A stretch of DNA of 64,000 nt from Candidatus Krumholzibacteriota bacterium (GTDB taxonomy: Bacteria > Krumholzibacteriota > Krumholzibacteriia > Krumholzibacteriales > Krumholzibacteriaceae): assembly GCA_016932415.1 (NCBI GenBank), contig JAFGCX010000036.1, positions 38,079 to 102,078 on the forward strand, written 5' to 3'. The notes below the pieces were generated by a model, which saw nothing but the letters and a program-made list of their open reading frames with translations, did no database searches and had not been told where the DNA came from. This document shows positions 61,615-64,000 of the stretch, one piece after another (position 1 is the stretch's first letter; every line of letters starts with the position of its first letter). The translations under genes were made by a program, and so were the position numbers.

Positions 61615-63446
61615 TGTGCGGAATCATCGGATATACAGGCAAGAGCGGTAATGTGGGAGAGATCCTCCTGGAAGGTTTGAAGAGACTTGAATACAGGGGG
61701 TACGACTCGGCCGGCCTTGCTGTGGTTAATAACGGAAAACTTGTCACTGAAAAAATGCCGGGGAAGATAATCAAGCTGGAAGAAAAACTCAAAGGTATCG
61801 ATCTTACCGGAACGGTAGGTATAGCTCACACAAGGTGGGCGACGCACGGCGAACCCAACAGGGTCAACGCTCATCCGCATTACGATACCAACATGAAGAT
61901 AGCGCTTGTCCATAATGGGATCATTGAGAATTATACGACGATAAAAAAATCGCTTGAAGCTCAGGGCCACAAATTCAGATCGGAGACCGATACTGAAGTA
62001 CTTGCCCATCTGATCGAGGAGTTCTATGACGGATCAAATCTCGAATTCGCAGTTCAGAAAGCACTTGAGGTGGTCGAGGGAACATATGGATTGATAGTCA
62101 TATCCGTGCTTGAACCGACCAAAATAGTTGGCGCAAGAAATGGCTCTCCGGTAGTCGTCGGTATCGGAGATGACGAGTATTTCATAGCTAGCGATGTTGC
62201 CGCCATTCTAAAGCACACAAGGCAGGTGATCTACCTTGAGGATCAGCAGATGGTAGTCGCCACCCCCGATTCATTTACCACGATGACGCTGAAAAATGAA
62301 TATGTCGAACATATCATTACCGAAATCGACTGGGATCTTGAGATGATCGAAAAGAGCGGATTTGAACATTTTATGCTCAAGGAGATCTTCGAGCAGCCTG
62401 ATACTATCCATAACGCGATGCGAGGCCGCCTGATACGAGAGACTGGAAAAGCAAAACTCGGTGGACTGAACATGACTGACGATCAGTTGAGGGATCTGAG
62501 AAGGATAGTGATCCTGGGCTGCGGGACAAGCTGGCATGCCGGCCTTCTCGGTGAATACATGATCGAGGAGACGGCGAGAATACCGGTGGAAGTCGAATAT
62601 GCCAGCGAGTTTCGATACAGGAACCCTATAATGGACGAAGGTACACTCGTCCTGGCGATCAGCCAGTCTGGAGAGACGGTCGACACCCTCGCCGCCCTCA
62701 GAGAAGCAAAAAGCAAAGGCGCGAGAGTGATGGGTATATGCAACGTAGTGGGAAGCACGATAGCCCGGGAAACGCAGGGGGGCGTATATATCCACGCAGG
62801 CCCCGAGATCGGCGTCGCTTCGACGAAAGCTTTCACATCACAGATAACCGTTCTTAGTCTTTTTGCTCTTGCTCTGGGTCGGACGAGGAATATATCGCTT
62901 TCAGAAGGACAGCGGATGATAGATGCCCTCACAGCGCTGAAAGACCAGGTATCGCAGATACTCCAGTCCAATGACAAGATCAGGCAGATAGCAGAAGAAT
63001 ACCATCATCATAACAATTTTCTCTATCTGGGAAGGGGCGCGAATTATCCGGTCGCGCTTGAAGGTGCGCTGAAACTCAAGGAGATCTCCTATGTGCACGC
63101 GGAAGGGTATCCCGCTGCCGAGATGAAACACGGGCCGATCGCCCTTATAGATGAAAATATGCCGGTTGTCGTGATTGCTCCAAGGGACGCCGCTTACCAG
63201 AAGATACTTGGCAATATCAACGAAGTCAGGGCTCGAAAGGGAAAACTGATCGCTATAACAGATGAGGGTAATGAAGAGTTGATCAAGATGGCCGATCACG
63301 TGATCTTTGTGCCAAGTACTCTTGATTTCCTTTATCCGATCCTGTCGGTAATACCGTTGCAGCTTCTTGCCTATCATATCGCCGTGCTGAGAGGGTGCCA
63401 CGTCGATCAACCGCGAAATCTGGCAAAGAGCGTAACGGTTGAATAA
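61614..63446 (+). CDS. glmS: Glutamine--fructose-6-phosphate aminotransferase (isomerizing)
   Basis: 610 residues. Nucleophile Cys1 exposed after Met removal (MCGIIGYTG), glutaminase domain with HTRWATHGEPNRVNAHPH and HNGIIENY; two SIS isomerase domains with CGTSWHAGL, ISQSGETVDTLAAL, EIGVASTKAFTSQ and the C-terminal LPRNLAKSVTVE-type ending (DQPRNLAKSVTVE). First committed step of amino-sugar synthesis. No glmS ribozyme lies ahead of it, since its start overlaps glmM. Confidence 0.97.
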   Translation: MCGIIGYTGKSGNVGEILLEGLKRLEYRGYDSAGLAVVNNGKLVTEKMPGKIIKLEEKLKGIDLTGTVGIAHTRWATHGEPNRVNAHPHYDTNMKIALVHNGIIENYTTIKKSLEAQGHKFRSETDTEVLAHLIEEFYDGSNLEFAVQKALEVVEGTYGLIVISVLEPTKIVGARNGSPVVVGIGDDEYFIASDVAAILKHTRQVIYLEDQQMVVATPDSFTTMTLKNEYVEHIITEIDWDLEMIEKSGFEHFMLKEIFEQPDTIHNAMRGRLIRETGKAKLGGLNMTDDQLRDLRRIVILGCGTSWHAGLLGEYMIEETARIPVEVEYASEFRYRNPIMDEGTLVLAISQSGETVDTLAALREAKSKGARVMGICNVVGSTIARETQGGVYIHAGPEIGVASTKAFTSQITVLSLFALALGRTRNISLSEGQRMIDALTALKDQVSQILQSNDKIRQIAEEYHHHNNFLYLGRGANYPVALEGALKLKEISYVHAEGYPAAEMKHGPIALIDENMPVVVIAPRDAAYQKILGNINEVRARKGKLIAITDEGNEELIKMADHVIFVPSTLDFLYPILSVIPLQLLAYHIAVLRGCHVDQPRNLAKSVTVE

Positions 63447-63490
63447 ATTCAAGACGGAAGAGGGACATTCATTTGCCAGGGGAGGAGAGA

Positions 63491-63868
63491 TTGAAACAGA
63501 TCATAAGGACCGATAAGGCTCCCGCCGCGGTCGGAGCATACAGCCAGGCGGTACGGGCGGGAGAATTTCTCTTCATATCGGGACAGCTCGGGCTCGATCC
63601 AGCGACCGGCACATTGTGCGAGGGGATAGCGGCCCAGGTGGAGCGCGCTATGAATAATATAAAGGGGATAGTCAGCGCATCGGGAGGCGGGATGGAGTCG
63701 ATCGTCAAGGTTACGGTGCTTCTTCAATCGATTGGTGATTTTAAGGCGATGAATGAGGTGTACAGCAGTTTTTTTGATGGAGATCCTCCAGCACGAGCGG
63801 CATTCGAGGTCGCAGCCCTGCCGCTGGGTGGTCTCGTCGAGATCGAGGCTGTCGCCTGGCTCGGATAG
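63491..63868 (+). CDS. ridA: RidA family reactive intermediate/imine deaminase
   Basis: 125 residues. QIIRTDKAPAAVGAYSQAV, FLFISGQLGLDP and PPARAAFEVAALPLGGLVEI are the RidA (YjgF) hallmarks, with Arg in PPARAAFE for substrate carboxylate binding. Hydrolyses enamine/imine products of PLP enzymes. Start at TTG 63491 with GGAGG five bases upstream; an upstream TTG at 63473 would put this ribosome site inside the gene. Follows glmS by 44 bases. Confidence 0.93.
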   Translation: MKQIIRTDKAPAAVGAYSQAVRAGEFLFISGQLGLDPATGTLCEGIAAQVERAMNNIKGIVSASGGGMESIVKVTVLLQSIGDFKAMNEVYSSFFDGDPPARAAFEVAALPLGGLVEIEAVAWLG

Positions 63869-63898
63869 CTTCGAATAGACGACAGGAGCAGGATAAAG

Positions 63899-63904
63899 TA
63901 TTAT
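63899..63904 (+). promoter_or_regulatory. Possible -10 box for selC
   Basis: TATTAT ten bases before the tRNA-Sec 5' end; a TATGAT overlaps it. The -35 position (TAGACG, 63876-63881) is a poor match. Confidence 0.3.
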
Positions 63905-63913
63905 GATATAGCC

Positions 63914-64000
63914 GGGAATGGATGGGTTCTGGTGGGCCCCGAGGACTTCAAATCCTTCAGCCGGGTGCTAAAACCATCCGGGGTGGGTTCGATTCCCACA
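63914..64000 (+). tRNA. selC: tRNA-Sec (TCA), 3' end cut by window edge
   Basis: Anticodon stem GAGGA/TCCTT encloses loop CTTCAAA, giving anticodon TCA (reads UGA). The D arm is the long six-pair form special to tRNA-Sec: GGGTTC, loop TGGT, GGGCCC. A seven-pair variable arm CCGGGTG/CATCCGG with loop CTAAAAC follows, then T arm GTGGG TTCGATT CCCAC. Acceptor 3' strand lies beyond the window; the 5' end is taken at GGGAATG, uncertain by a base or so. Confidence 0.9.

Noticed and set aside
61500-61620. glmS ribozyme or riboswitch ahead of glmS
   Set aside because: glmS begins one base inside the glmM stop codon; there is no untranslated leader to hold it.

Overview
This window reads as a single, densely packed bacterial chromosome segment from a Gram-negative, outer-membrane-bearing organism. 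Evidence for the envelope is direct: WaaA (Kdo transferase) next to a GT9 heptosyltransferase-type enzyme, an OmpA-family porin with thrombospondin type 3 repeats, a BamA-like beta-barrel, a secretin, an RND-type adaptor and several lipoprotein signal peptides. A papain-type protease ending in an NPFNPGT-type FlgD-like tail, a DUF1844 protein, heavy use of AGA/AGG arginine codons and the general gene repertoire are what one meets in uncultured lineages of the FCB group (Krumholzibacteriota / Eisenbacteria / Latescibacterota-like). That placement is an inference; no rRNA is present. I see no insertion sequences, prophage or CRISPR, and base composition looks even by eye.

Layout. 1-5.4 kb: 5' part of an RND adaptor (minus strand, cut by the edge), purD, purE, tsaC, a membrane methyltransferase and a lipoprotein alkaline phosphatase. 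5.4-13.2 kb: secreted C1A protease, then an outer-membrane barrel + ABC exporter + FG-GAP repeat protein cluster. 13.2-15.6 kb: LPS core genes on the minus strand. 15.8-19.6 kb: a tandem pair of XRE-cupin regulators, DUF1844 protein, OmpA/TSP3 protein. 19.6-24.3 kb: mazG (minus), uvrA and galE. 24.5-27.8 kb: a three-gene signalling cassette (hybrid-looking histidine kinase, receiver, PAS-DHp protein lacking an ATPase) and tRNA-Phe. 27.9-29.1 kb: GT4 glycosyltransferase (minus). 29.3-34.8 kb: OadG-like small protein, biotin-carrying carboxyltransferase, and a two-subunit flavoprotein dehydrogenase. 34.9-43.6 kb: one type IV pilus / type II secretion type cluster (receiver, PilC, three prepilins, PilM-N-O-P, minimal secretin, PilB). 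43.7-48.3 kb: tRNA-Thr, then ferredoxin-KorABC and NAD malic enzyme. 48.4-51.8 kb: an M1-M28-PDZ lipoprotein. 52-59.5 kb: pyruvate:ferredoxin oxidoreductase, a CitF-like CoA-transferase (minus), acetyl-CoA synthetase. 59.6-64 kb: a small STAS-like protein, glmM, glmS, ridA, and at the very edge a truncated selenocysteine tRNA.

How it fits together. Acs, POR, the pyruvate carboxyltransferase, malic enzyme and the 2-oxoacid:ferredoxin oxidoreductase are enough to link acetate, acetyl-CoA, pyruvate, C4 acids and 2-oxoglutarate through ferredoxin-dependent, reversible steps. This suggests an anaerobic or low-oxygen lifestyle in which proteins and amino acids are consumed (secreted proteases, flavoprotein dehydrogenase) or acetate is assimilated. 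Direction of flux cannot be read from sequence.

Regulation is unusually legible: eleven good -35/-10 pairs close to TTGACA-N16/18-TATAAT can be picked out, together with six to eight intrinsic terminators, and some of these decide translation starts (DUF1844, the C1A protease). The items most worth a second look are the degenerate GGDEF-like tail on the histidine kinase and its ATPase-less partner, the one-N-domain secretin, the 22-bp palindrome and the pair of competing hairpins controlling the Kor operon, and the selC gene at the edge.
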